Shown: positions 1-8,304 of the stretch, one piece after another
Layout: each line of letters starts with the position of its first letter
Numbering within the stretch: the first letter of the stretch is position 1
Assembly: GCA_945900455.1 (NCBI GenBank)
Contig: CAMDJH010000021.1
Coordinates: 1 to 39,736, forward strand
From: Akkermansia muciniphila
GTDB lineage: Bacteria; Verrucomicrobiota; Verrucomicrobiia; Limisphaerales; UBA9464
DNA length: 39,736 bases
Direction: 5' to 3'
The notes under the pieces: model-generated
What the model was told of the DNA's origin: nothing
Database searches by the model: none
The model's input: the letters and a program-made list of their open reading frames with translations, nothing else
Position numbers and translations under genes: made by a program

Positions 1-1051
1 ACTTCGCGATGCCGTTGGTAAACTGCGTCCCGGAGGTCGCGTCAATGTTCACACCGACGTTAAACTCCGTGAATATACTGTTAAACACCTTGGGAGCCGC
101 ATACACCCGCGAGATGAGGGCTCGTGCACCGGTCGTGTTGGTGCCCGCCCCAATGTACGTCGCATTGTAGATCTCGAAATTCCCCTTTGGCGAGTTACCC
201 ACGCCAATCCCGTTGGGCTCGCCGTTCCATTCGCCGCCATTGTCCTTCTTGTCGGACGCCTGGAGCGCGAACCAGAACTGGTTCTTACCACGATACCCCT
301 GGTCGATGTCGAAATTGTCGTCATCGCTGAAGATGCTCGCCATGTACTTCGTGTTCACCGTTCCTCCGAAGAACTCAACCGAATCATCCGCTGCGCCAAA
401 CACTTCGACATTTTCAATCTTCGTGCCGCGGCCGACCGCGCACAAGGACAGCCCGTTAATCTCCTTGTCCGGCAGAATCACGGTTGAGGAATTCCGGATC
501 GACACGTAGCGGAACACACCCGAGTTGTCGTTGTCATCATTGCCGCCGTACCGGTGTAGCTGTTGGCTGCCCACCGCAGTATCGGGCAAACCCTCGAACA
601 AGTCATACTTGGGCGACGCCGCATTACCCGCGACATCGCTGGCCGTGTTCAACACGGATTTGCCAAAGATCACGATGCCGCCCCACAGCCCGCGCTGCCA
701 CAACGGAATATCACTGGGATCCGTCAAATCATCCGACTCCGAGCAGAAGATGACGGGTTTGGCTCGCGTGCCATTGGCGAAGATCTTGGCACCCTGAGTA
801 ATGAAGAGGACAGAGGAGGCAAGCCCTGTGCCAGCCTTGCCACGGATGACCGTACCAGGCTCGATCGTCAACACGCTGTCGGCCAGAACATAGACGAACC
901 CGTTCAGGATGTACTCATTCGAATTGCGCCAAGTCACATTGCCGGTAAGATTCCCGGAAACCTCCACCGTAGCGGCTCTTGCTCCAAGCGAAGCAAGGAG
1001 CCCCGCGCAGATCAGTCCAGCAATTGATTTTGTTTTCAGATAACTAATCAT
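1..1051 (-). CDS. Secreted beta-helix-like protein, TonB-operon partner (partial, C-terminus off window)
   Basis: An open frame runs from an ATG at 1051 to the left edge (350 codons, no stop), so the C-terminus is missing. It begins with a signal peptide (MISYLKTKSIAGLICAGLLA, then SLGARA-ATVEV). The mature part has short beta-strand and turn segments: YVLADSVLTIEPGTVIRGKAG near residue 45, GLWGGIVIFGKSVLN near 100, RYGGNDDNDNSGVFRYVSIR near 145, GAADDSVEFFGGTVNTKYMA near 200 and FDIDQGYRGKNQFWFALQAS near 225. I recognise this as a widespread exported family of unknown function, probably a right-handed parallel beta-helix, often found beside TonB-dependent receptors (family knowledge from memory). 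It is the last visible gene of the TonB operon, 129 bp after the heparinase-like gene. Its ligand is unknown; a surface or periplasmic capture protein is an inference. Confidence 0.82.
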   Translation of the reverse strand, partial: MISYLKTKSIAGLICAGLLASLGARAATVEVSGNLTGNVTWRNSNEYILNGFVYVLADSVLTIEPGTVIRGKAGTGLASSVLFITQGAKIFANGTRAKPVIFCSESDDLTDPSDIPLWQRGLWGGIVIFGKSVLNTASDVAGNAASPKYDLFEGLPDTAVGSQQLHRYGGNDDNDNSGVFRYVSIRNSSTVILPDKEINGLSLCAVGRGTKIENVEVFGAADDSVEFFGGTVNTKYMASIFSDDDNFDIDQGYRGKNQFWFALQASDKKDNGGEWNGEPNGIGVGNSPKGNFEIYNATYIGAGTNTTGARALISRVYAAPKVFNSIFTEFNVGVNIDATSGTQFTNGIAK

Positions 1052-1086
1052 AAGTTTTTCAAAGTTCACTTTAACTAACGACCACC

Positions 1087-1114
1087 CCGTCATTTGAGCA
1101 GCTCTGAATGACGG
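1087..1114 (-). promoter_or_regulatory. Intercistronic hairpin in TonB operon
   Basis: Perfect 8-bp inverted repeat CCGTCATT / AATGACGG with a 12-nt loop lies between the heparinase-like gene and the beta-helix gene, 36 bp before the latter's start. On the transcribed strand it is not followed by a T run, so it is not a classical terminator. An mRNA-stabilising or processing element that sets different expression of the last gene is possible (inference). Confidence 0.4.
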
Positions 1115-1180
1115 TCACGCGCCGGCTGGGTGACAATGTGGTGAACTCAGTGCCAATCCGAGCACAGGGGGCGGCGGGCG

Positions 1181-2134
1181 TTACTTGGCCGAGGGACGCT
1201 TTTTTGGACTGAAAACCGAGACCCCAACCGGGCCGGCAAACTCAAATCCAGTAAGGCTTGCCTTTTCGTCGGCAGGCCCCGTTCTGAATGCAATGAGGGT
1301 CGGATGGCCCTCCCGGTGAATGCGCGCACCGATTGCATCGTTACCTTCGAGCAGTCTAAAAGCCAGCTCGCCCCTTTCACCGGCTCGATGGGTCGCAAAT
1401 ACTGTCAATAGGTTGAGTTCAACCATCGCATTGGTCGCACCCAACTGGACCGTCACCGTATTTTCGAAGATTCCATCGGCAATAGAATCAATCCGCTCCC
1501 AACTGCGCGGCTGCTTTTGAATCGCTGGTGCGTGAACTCTCAGGCCCGCCCTCGGAAGCTCCAACCGAAGGTCTCTCCAGATGGCATCCACCCGTGTGGC
1601 CGATGGGGGGTGCATCCGCATCTGGAAGGACGACGTCGCCCCGGCAATCAAATGGTCATGCAGGATAAAAAGGTCTGGCTCGACATAAAGGACGCCCCTT
1701 CTGAATTGTTTTACCAGCCCCTGATAAGCACGACTGCCGTCCAGACCGATATAACTCCAGCCCGGGCCAGAGGCCTCCTCCACCACAACCAGGCCGTTAC
1801 CGTGGGCCAACTCCGGCCCTTTTCCATTGACCAGAATATTATGAAGCTCTCCACCCGCCGCAGCTTGACTAAGCGAGCGCCGCAAGGGCTCACCTCCAGG
1901 GCTTGCAATCAAGATCTCACCATGCGCTTCGATCTCAAACGTATTGAACAAATGGCGGGCATCCGGCGCCGCGTTTGTGTACAAGCGAAATTGAATGGCA
2001 TTGGTCGCGTTCGGCAGCACAACAAAGTCTCGCGGGATTTCGGCTGCTCCAAGATCCACCCGTGGGTCCAACTCTCCATGCGCTCCGCGGAGAAAACCGA
2101 GCACAAGGAGACCCGCAATGAACGTACGTTTCAT
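1181..2134 (-). CDS. Secreted heparinase II/III C-terminal-domain-like protein
   Basis: This 317-aa protein starts with a signal peptide (MKRTFIAGLLVLGFLRGAHG-ELDP). The body is beta-rich. The segment ELHNILVNGKGPELAHGNGL (near residues 96-115), followed by YVEPDLFILHDHLIAG (near 150-165), resembles the beta-sandwich domain at the C-terminus of heparinase II/III-type polysaccharide lyases, where an HNT(L/I)xVDG(K/Q)xQ-like motif is common. The alpha-toroid catalytic domain of those lyases is absent, so lyase activity cannot be claimed. Only 3 bp separate the upstream receptor stop from this ATG, implying translational coupling. A role in binding the glycan or ligand handled by the receptor is inference; an unrelated beta-sandwich is the alternative. 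Confidence 0.75.
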   Translation of the reverse strand: MKRTFIAGLLVLGFLRGAHGELDPRVDLGAAEIPRDFVVLPNATNAIQFRLYTNAAPDARHLFNTFEIEAHGEILIASPGGEPLRRSLSQAAAGGELHNILVNGKGPELAHGNGLVVVEEASGPGWSYIGLDGSRAYQGLVKQFRRGVLYVEPDLFILHDHLIAGATSSFQMRMHPPSATRVDAIWRDLRLELPRAGLRVHAPAIQKQPRSWERIDSIADGIFENTVTVQLGATNAMVELNLLTVFATHRAGERGELAFRLLEGNDAIGARIHREGHPTLIAFRTGPADEKASLTGFEFAGPVGVSVFSPKKRPSAK

Positions 2135-2137
2135 GGG

Positions 2138-5038
2138 CTAGAAATCGTAATGCAACGTCATTCCGAAGCTGCGCCCCCTGGAATAGGATGAGTACAGCAG
2201 GGAGGTATTCTTCCCGTAAGTGCGCTCGAAAGTGGGGTCGAGAAGATTCTTAAATGCGAACTTCATCGTCAGGTGAGGGCCGATTTTCTGCGAGAGCACG
2301 AAATCCAGAACGGGTGTCGGCTGTTCATAAACATCGTCGGTATTCAACTTGGTGAGGGCAATGCGGGGTCCCGCGACGTTATATATTATAGCGGCGGTTG
2401 TCCCGAGCCGCTCGTTACTGTAGTTGAGATCGAAGTTTATGATGTATGGAGATTGATCATAAAGGGGACGCGTGGGTTCGGTGTCGGGTAGGAACATTTG
2501 CTTCACATTGTAGTCGTTCGTCGACAATTTCACCTCGGATGCCACCAGGGCCAAGTTCCCCCCGACACTGAATGGAGCCAGGGGCGACCCCATAAAGCCA
2601 AGGCTCTTCCGACCTTCGAACTCAATGCCGTACAGAATCGCGTCATTGTTGAAGAATGTAATGACGTCCCCCTCCTGTTTTACGTTGCCTCGTTCAATCG
2701 CATCCTGAAGTTTCTTGTAGAATAGGCTGGCACTGACCAGTTCGCCCGGCCGGAAAAACCATTCCCAGCGCGCATCGAGATTTTCGATCGCGGACATCTT
2801 CAACAGGGGATTTCCCTCGACGAAATCACTGACAATCGGATCATAGCTGTAGTAGGCAGCCAGCTCACGAAAGCTTGGGCGGGCGACCGTCCGGCTGTAG
2901 TTCAACCGGACATTCATATTAGTGATCACCGCATAGGTGAGGCCAATACTCGGCAGCACGTCTGCCTGGTTCAGCCTCGTATCATTGGTTTTCTTGCCCG
3001 TGATGCTACTATCCAGATAACTGATGGAATACACGGAGATGTCCGATGCTTCGTATCGCGCCCCGCCCGTCAGCCGGAGATTCTTGACGAGGGGAAGCTC
3101 CGCCATGAGATAGGCTGCCTGCACCGTGCGATCGCCGGTGTAGAGGCTGTCAAAAACCTGGACATAATCACCCCAGTTAAACTTGATGCTGCGGGCGTTG
3201 GTCTTAACCGAGAGCAAACCCAGGTTTTCCGGAGTGAGAAACAGATTGGGATTGTCCTGATACCCACCACGCCCCGGGTAATAGAATTGTCGCTCGGTGA
3301 AATTACGGTCCGAGGAGCTGTCGAAGACTCCCCATTTGACCCGGCCTTCATCGGGGGTCCAATTGGAGAATGGAAGAATCCAGTCCAATTTTGGGTTCAG
3401 ATTACCTTCATCAAGAGCACGGAAGTACCGCGTAGGGTCTTTCGGATTTGAGTTCTTTCCGCCGGTCTCAAATCCGCTTCCCGAGTTGTTGTCGTTGAAG
3501 AAGCGCGCATCGGGTTCGTCCTGGGTGGTCTGTGCCAGCCCGACAAGCCAGTTAAACTGAAGGTCACCCAAGCTCGGAAGTCGATGTTCTCCTTTCATCT
3601 GATGGGTCATCAGGTTGCGCTCGATCCAGTACAGATTGAACTTCCGAAATTCCCCCCCCGTGCTGTTGTTTGCGTCAACGCCCTGATCCTGGATCCGGAC
3701 GTCATCGACGGCATTTTGATTGTAGAAGAACGTGTAACCCAGTTCGTGATTCTCAATGGGTTTGTAAGCTAGGTTCACCATTCCCGACCAATTCACCGTG
3801 CCCAGGGATCGGGCGTCCCGATAGCTGTTCTTGATCTCGGTCCCGCTTTGGTAGCGCCGGGAGATTCCATCCTCGTAGGAGGCGTATTCATGCTTGTAGC
3901 TCACGCCGGCGAAGTACCCCAACAGTCCGTCGAATACCGGCACCGAGCTGCCACCCGCTGCAGACAGGTTATGATTCAACGGGGGAACGTCGTGTTTGGG
4001 GGCAAACTCCGAGGTGCCCAGCGCCTGCGTTACCCGATCGAGGCGAAGTTGACTCTCGACCTTTTGCCTGAACACGGGCGAGTTCGTCGGGAGATTGCCA
4101 ACGAGGGGTGTCGGCAATGGTTGCCCGAGGGGTGCTTCCTGGTTGACGGTACTCGGCAATGCACGTCCCCCGTCGTCCATAGCGGCCCAGTCCAGTGCGC
4201 CGCCTTTGTAGGTGAGAAAGTGATCGTTAAGATTTACCTGCGGATTGTAGGCACCGCCCAGCGACACCGAAAAAAAAGGCTTCTCCGGGAATGATTTCGT
4301 GACGATGTCTATGCCGCCTCCCGTATAGGTGCCTGGTTGATCGGGTGTGAAGGTCTTGGCTACCACCACACGGTCGATCACCTGCAACGGGAACAGGTCG
4401 AGCGAGGCGGACTGCCGGTACGGGTCGGCGGATGGGACGCTGGCGCCGTTAAGCGTTGTGGTGATGTACCGGTCATTCAAGCCGCGGATCACGGCGGACT
4501 TGCCATCCACAATCGTCGCGCCCGAGATTTTTGAAATCGACTCCGCCGCATTGCCTGCACCCACCCGGGAAAGAAAGTCCGAGCCGAGCGCCTCCATCAT
4601 TGATGGTGAATTCTGCCGTTCAAACAGGATCTGTTCGGTTTGTTTGGTGAATTCCTCGGCGGTGACCTCGTATTCCTCCATCTCATAGAATTCGGGACGA
4701 AGATTCCCATTCACTGTGGTCGTTTCGCCAGGCAACACGCGGACATCGGTTACCGTCGCCGAAGCGAATCCAGACTTGGAGAATCGTACTGTCTGAACTC
4801 CGGTCGGCACGCTGTTCAGTAGGAATCGGCCCGTTGAATCGGATTGGGTCCCGAGCGTGGTGCCCCGCACGGTGATCGCGGCACCCGCCATCGGTGAACC
4901 ATCCCAGGAGCTCACAACAACGCCGGTCACACTGCCTGATTCTTGGGCGGTCGCATCCGTGCCCACCCACCAGGCAAGTAGGACTGCTGCCAGGATAAGA
5001 GCCTGCGGCACTCTCATCCGGTTGGAGATCGTTCCCAT
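2138..5038 (-). CDS. TonB-dependent outer-membrane receptor
   Basis: 966 aa from the ATG at 5038; the frame stays open upstream but that part overlaps the TPR gene and has no signal peptide. Order: signal peptide about 1-32 (ALILAAVLLAWWVGTDATAQ), carboxypeptidase-regulatory-like beta-sandwich about 35-114 (GSVTGVVVSSWDGSPMAGAA), possible TonB box EMEEYEVTAEEF at 119-130, plug about 138-250 (IRGLNDRYITTTLNG, then GGGIDIVTKSFPE), then a long 22-strand-type barrel ending in the aromatic HYDF typical for BamA recognition. An alternative start is ATG 5017 (MRVPQALIL). It imports an unknown ligand using energy from TonB-ExbB-ExbD. The gene starts 25 bp after the TPR stop and is followed at 3 bp by the heparinase-like gene. 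No SusD partner is present, so it is not a classical SusCD pair. Confidence 0.93.
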   Translation of the reverse strand: MGTISNRMRVPQALILAAVLLAWWVGTDATAQESGSVTGVVVSSWDGSPMAGAAITVRGTTLGTQSDSTGRFLLNSVPTGVQTVRFSKSGFASATVTDVRVLPGETTTVNGNLRPEFYEMEEYEVTAEEFTKQTEQILFERQNSPSMMEALGSDFLSRVGAGNAAESISKISGATIVDGKSAVIRGLNDRYITTTLNGASVPSADPYRQSASLDLFPLQVIDRVVVAKTFTPDQPGTYTGGGIDIVTKSFPEKPFFSVSLGGAYNPQVNLNDHFLTYKGGALDWAAMDDGGRALPSTVNQEAPLGQPLPTPLVGNLPTNSPVFRQKVESQLRLDRVTQALGTSEFAPKHDVPPLNHNLSAAGGSSVPVFDGLLGYFAGVSYKHEYASYEDGISRRYQSGTEIKNSYRDARSLGTVNWSGMVNLAYKPIENHELGYTFFYNQNAVDDVRIQDQGVDANNSTGGEFRKFNLYWIERNLMTHQMKGEHRLPSLGDLQFNWLVGLAQTTQDEPDARFFNDNNSGSGFETGGKNSNPKDPTRYFRALDEGNLNPKLDWILPFSNWTPDEGRVKWGVFDSSSDRNFTERQFYYPGRGGYQDNPNLFLTPENLGLLSVKTNARSIKFNWGDYVQVFDSLYTGDRTVQAAYLMAELPLVKNLRLTGGARYEASDISVYSISYLDSSITGKKTNDTRLNQADVLPSIGLTYAVITNMNVRLNYSRTVARPSFRELAAYYSYDPIVSDFVEGNPLLKMSAIENLDARWEWFFRPGELVSASLFYKKLQDAIERGNVKQEGDVITFFNNDAILYGIEFEGRKSLGFMGSPLAPFSVGGNLALVASEVKLSTNDYNVKQMFLPDTEPTRPLYDQSPYIINFDLNYSNERLGTTAAIIYNVAGPRIALTKLNTDDVYEQPTPVLDFVLSQKIGPHLTMKFAFKNLLDPTFERTYGKNTSLLYSSYSRGRSFGMTLHYDF

Positions 5039-5063
5039 GAGAAGGAGTTGGAGACGGTGCCGC

Positions 5064-6515
5064 TCAGGACCGACTGCTGGTGCGCGCGAGCTGCTCCACT
5101 TTTTCGAGGTAACGCTGTACGTTATCTCGCGGCTTGAGCTTCTGCGCCTTTTTGAGCAACTCACTCGCAGGGACATATTTCTGCGACTTAACAAGCAACT
5201 GGGCATGCTTGACCAATGCCTCGGCTTCAAACCCTTGAATCCCGCCTGCGGTGCGGTAGCGGATCTCCGCTTTCTCGCTTTGGTTATTCTTCGAGTAGTA
5301 GTCGCCCGCCAACAGGAGCGCTTCGCCGTCAAGTGGATTCTTCCCCAGGATTTGCTCCAACGTCTCAATGGCCTTCTCGCCCGAGCCGGCCGACATTGCG
5401 GCTTTGGATTCCAACTTCAAGAGTTGCAATTCGTCCGCCCCGGTCAGCTGCGTTCCGGCGTTGCGGATCTTGGAAAACATCAGGTCCGCCTCCGTCCACG
5501 CACTCCGACTGACTAGAATCTGCGCCGCGCGGAGCGCCTTTGCAGGATTTTGTCCATTGTCCTTTTCGACGGCTTCGAGGTACGCACCGAGCGCGAGATC
5601 GCGCGACTCTTGCGACATGTAAAGATCGCCGAGCAAATAGAGTGTCTGGGTATTGGCCTTGCCCGCCCGCCGCAACATCTCAAGACTGATGGCGGCTTTT
5701 GCCGGCTGCTCCCGTTGGATATAAATGTTGGCTTGTAATGACCAGAGGGTGTCACGCTCGGGATACTGCGTGATCAATTCATCCAGCAGTGCGAGTGCGT
5801 AGTCGAAATTCGCCGTGGCGATCGAACACTTCACCAGGGCGAGCTTGAAATCGATGTTCTCCGCCTCGAATACCAACGCCTGGCGATATGCGGCCTCGGC
5901 CGAAACGTTCCGGCCCTGACTCAAATAAGCGAATCCCAGCAGTCCAAACACTTTTCCGTCACCACCCCCCAACGCAATGGTTCGGACCAAGGGTTTGATC
6001 GCTTCGGCATACTTGCCGTCACGAACCAACGCAAATCCAAGGTTCTTCTGGGCTCGTCGAAAGTCGGGATACTTTTCAATCGCAGCCTCGAAATGTTTCA
6101 CCGCGTTCGTCAGATCCTCCGCTTGAAAATAGAGGTTGCCGAGCGTGAAGTCGAAAATGGCGGTGCCGCCCGGTTTAAGGAGCGAGCTCAACAAAGATTG
6201 AGCTTTTTTCTGATCATCACGCAGGAGAGGCACCACTTTGTCGCGATAGGCCGCCTGTTCCTCCGGGGTCATACGCGGCTCAATATCCGACGCGAATCCG
6301 TAACTGCCGATCAGGCGGCGAGCAAACTCAGGATCGTTCCACATGGAGGCGAGTTCGTGCCCTTCGGGCAACGGGGTAAAGGTCGTCGGTGCCACGGCCT
6401 CCGCACTCTTTGGCGGTTTCGACGCGGCCACGGCGAGGAATCCGCCCAGGAGGCATACCCCTCCCACGAGCGTCCTCGCCCACTTCAGGCTTCGGTGAAT
6501 CAATTGGTTTGTCAT
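5064..6515 (-). CDS. Periplasmic TPR-repeat protein of the TonB system
   Basis: 483 aa with an N-terminal signal peptide or anchor (RTLVGGVCLLGGFLAVAASK, residues about 15-33). From about residue 105 to the end it consists of helical repeats with TPR signatures, for example IFDFTLGNLYFQAEDLTNAV, KHFEAAIEKYPDFRRAQKNL, FGLLGFAYLSQGRNVSAEAA and LYLLGDLYMSQESRDLALGA, about ten repeats in total. A TPR protein directly after tonB is a hallmark of TtpC/TonB2-type loci (family knowledge); it probably scaffolds the complex in the periplasm. It starts 9 bp after the tonB stop and precedes the receptor gene by 25 bp. No catalytic domain is visible. Confidence 0.9.
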   Translation of the reverse strand: MTNQLIHRSLKWARTLVGGVCLLGGFLAVAASKPPKSAEAVAPTTFTPLPEGHELASMWNDPEFARRLIGSYGFASDIEPRMTPEEQAAYRDKVVPLLRDDQKKAQSLLSSLLKPGGTAIFDFTLGNLYFQAEDLTNAVKHFEAAIEKYPDFRRAQKNLGFALVRDGKYAEAIKPLVRTIALGGGDGKVFGLLGFAYLSQGRNVSAEAAYRQALVFEAENIDFKLALVKCSIATANFDYALALLDELITQYPERDTLWSLQANIYIQREQPAKAAISLEMLRRAGKANTQTLYLLGDLYMSQESRDLALGAYLEAVEKDNGQNPAKALRAAQILVSRSAWTEADLMFSKIRNAGTQLTGADELQLLKLESKAAMSAGSGEKAIETLEQILGKNPLDGEALLLAGDYYSKNNQSEKAEIRYRTAGGIQGFEAEALVKHAQLLVKSQKYVPASELLKKAQKLKPRDNVQRYLEKVEQLARTSSRS

Positions 6516-6524
6516 CTTGGCTTG

Positions 6525-7184
6525 TTATCCCGCCATCACTCGGAAGCGCATTGGGATTCGGATATAGGTGCGCACCGGTTGACCGTCCTTCATGCCGGGA
6601 GTGAAACGCCACTTGCGGATCGCCTCCAACGCCGGCTTTTCAAACTCGGGGCGGGTCGAATTCTCGACGCGCGGATCCTCCACCCGGCCCTTTTCATCCA
6701 ACACAAAGAGCATCGTCACGACGCCTTCGACCTTTGCCTTGCGGAGTTCCGGCGGATAGGCGGGTGCGACTTGAGTTACCGCTTCGGGACGCTTCTCGAG
6801 ATCGGCGACATTGAACGCCTCTTCCTGCGTCGCTGCGGCAGCCGCCACCGAGTGGGTCTCCCCGAAGCCAGCCAGGGCGCCCCCTGATCCCATGGCCACC
6901 TCCAGATCAGCGCTCAGGGGAATGGCCTGCTTTGCCTCCGCCAACTGTGGTTCCGGGGCTGCCTCCGGCGGCTTCATTTCCTCGATCTGAGGCGGGAGTG
7001 TCTCTTGGGCGGGCGGCGGCAATTCCACCGCACCGGTTTTTCTAAGTTCCAATGTGCGGTCGGGTTTGTTGATCCGATGCGCAAAAGGAATGACACCGAA
7101 GAGCAGGGCAGTGAAGCCCACGGACAACGTCACCGCCACCGCCGTGCCGGTGGACGTATTGTCGTTTTGATAGACCTTGCGCAT
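6525..7184 (-). CDS. tonB: Energy transducer TonB
   Basis: 219 aa with TonB architecture. A single N-terminal membrane segment (TAVAVTLSVGFTALLFGVIP, residues about 13-33) is followed by a proline- and acid-rich periplasmic linker (PPPAQETLPPQIEEMKPPEA, about 55-75). The C-terminal TonB domain (about 137-218) carries the usual VAPAYPPELRKAKVEG start, VTMLFVLDEKGRVEDPRV, and the closing ALEAIRKWRFTPGMKDGQPV with the conserved W-F-P pattern. It links the proton-driven ExbB/ExbD motor to the receptor encoded two genes downstream. The linker is short compared with E. coli TonB. It lies 22 bp after exbD and 9 bp before the TPR gene. Confidence 0.94.
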   Translation of the reverse strand: MRKVYQNDNTSTGTAVAVTLSVGFTALLFGVIPFAHRINKPDRTLELRKTGAVELPPPAQETLPPQIEEMKPPEAAPEPQLAEAKQAIPLSADLEVAMGSGGALAGFGETHSVAAAAATQEEAFNVADLEKRPEAVTQVAPAYPPELRKAKVEGVVTMLFVLDEKGRVEDPRVENSTRPEFEKPALEAIRKWRFTPGMKDGQPVRTYIRIPMRFRVMAG

Positions 7185-7206
7185 CGCGCCTTTCAGTGCA
7201 AACGGA

Positions 7207-7611
7207 TCAACCCTTCTCGGTTGCGAGACTCACGTCCTTCGCGCCACCAAGCTTGGCTTCGTCAATCACTCGAATGACCATGCCCGAGCGCGCGTTCTCG
7301 TCCGCCTGAATGACTACCGAGAGGGGCTCTTTTGCACAGAGGCGTTTCACCGTGGGGCGAACGCCACCCAGTCCGATTTCCTTCCCTCCGTAGGCGACTT
7401 TCCCGTCGGGTGTCACCGCAAAGATGATGCTGTTCTTCTCAACCTGACTCGCGCTCGCCGCGGCAGGCTTGTCCACTTTCACGCCCGGCTCCTCAATGAA
7501 GCTCGTTGTGGAAACGAAAAAGATCAGCAGAAACATGATGATGTCGATGAGCGGAATTAGATTCAGCTCGATCGGCTCATCCGGCTCGGCAAGTGTGCGG
7601 CGAAATCTCAT
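7207..7611 (-). CDS. exbD: ExbD/TolR biopolymer transport protein
   Basis: 134 aa, normal for ExbD. The N-terminal cytoplasmic stretch leads into a single transmembrane helix LNLIPLIDIIMFLLIFFVST (residues about 16-35) that contains the conserved membrane aspartate, here D23, which carries protons through the ExbB pore in this family. The periplasmic domain (about 60-134) has the typical IFAVTPDGKVAYGGKEI and PLSVVIQADENARSG pattern. Its ATG overlaps the TGA of the short exbB gene by 4 bp (ATGA), showing translational coupling within the motor genes. Confidence 0.94.
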   Translation of the reverse strand: MRFRRTLAEPDEPIELNLIPLIDIIMFLLIFFVSTTSFIEEPGVKVDKPAAASASQVEKNSIIFAVTPDGKVAYGGKEIGLGGVRPTVKRLCAKEPLSVVIQADENARSGMVIRVIDEAKLGGAKDVSLATEKG

Positions 7612-8282
7612 TGATGAACGAATTCAGGTTGCGGGCGGGGAACGGTGCGACCCGCATCTCGGCGAGTCACGAACTGGGTCATCTCTCCCCGGTGTTCGGG
7701 ACGCAGGTGGCGCAGAGTTATACCCTCCAGCCGTGTTAGAAACGCGACGTACTCGTGGCGCCGCCGCTTTGCAATGGTCGTTAGGATTAAACCTGGAATC
7801 GCAATCATCATTCCGGTTTGCGTGGCAATGAGGGCTTCGCTGATTCCCCTGGCAATGATCTCGGAAGTGGAACTTCCGCCGGTGCCAATCGCCTTGAACG
7901 TCAGCAGCATACCCAACACGGTGCCGAGCAAACCGAACAGCGGGGCGGTGACGACGAGCACATTCAGGAATGCAATTCGCCGGTCCATGTCCGAGACTTT
8001 TGTCGCCTCCACTTCCCGGAATCGACCTTCGACGTCGCGCAACGAAGGGGCTTCATCTTGCGTGTAGCGGATCAATTCGCGGATCCGTCCCGGAGCTTCC
8101 GAGGGCCGGGCCACCCAACCTCGCAACACCCCATCCGACGCCTTGGTGAGGCCGCGATAGTGTAGCATCCGCAGCAGACGGAACGCGCTTGCGTATAGGA
8201 CAATGGCAAGCAATGCCATGGCGCCCATCACCAGGCCGCCATTCGACCATGTATGCCACATTTCGTGTATCACTGCGTTCAT
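7608..8282 (-). CDS. exbB: MotA/TolQ/ExbB proton channel protein (short ExbB)
   Basis: 224 aa from the ATG at 8282 (MNAVIHEMWHTW). An in-frame codon further upstream at 8345 would overlap the preceding gene and add an unlikely leader. Three membrane segments: about 15-35 (GGLVMGAMALLAIVLYASAF), about 110-135 (FLNVLVVTAPLFGLLGTVLG) and about 155-178 (EALIATQTGMMIAIPGLILT). The GLLGTVLGM and GISEALIATQTGM motifs are the ExbB/TolQ signature. With ExbD it forms the proton-driven motor of the inner membrane. It is the second ExbB of the operon, 22 bp after the long form, matching the duplicated ExbB layout of TtpC systems. Confidence 0.92.
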   Translation of the reverse strand: MNAVIHEMWHTWSNGGLVMGAMALLAIVLYASAFRLLRMLHYRGLTKASDGVLRGWVARPSEAPGRIRELIRYTQDEAPSLRDVEGRFREVEATKVSDMDRRIAFLNVLVVTAPLFGLLGTVLGMLLTFKAIGTGGSSTSEIIARGISEALIATQTGMMIAIPGLILTTIAKRRRHEYVAFLTRLEGITLRHLRPEHRGEMTQFVTRRDAGRTVPRPQPEFVHQ

Positions 8283-8304
8283 GATGCGGGAGGTTAGGAC
8301 AGGC

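Noticed and set aside
1517-2191. 224-codon plus-strand frame over the heparinase-like gene
   Set aside because: Opposite-strand shadow; the minus-strand frame has a signal peptide and operon spacing.
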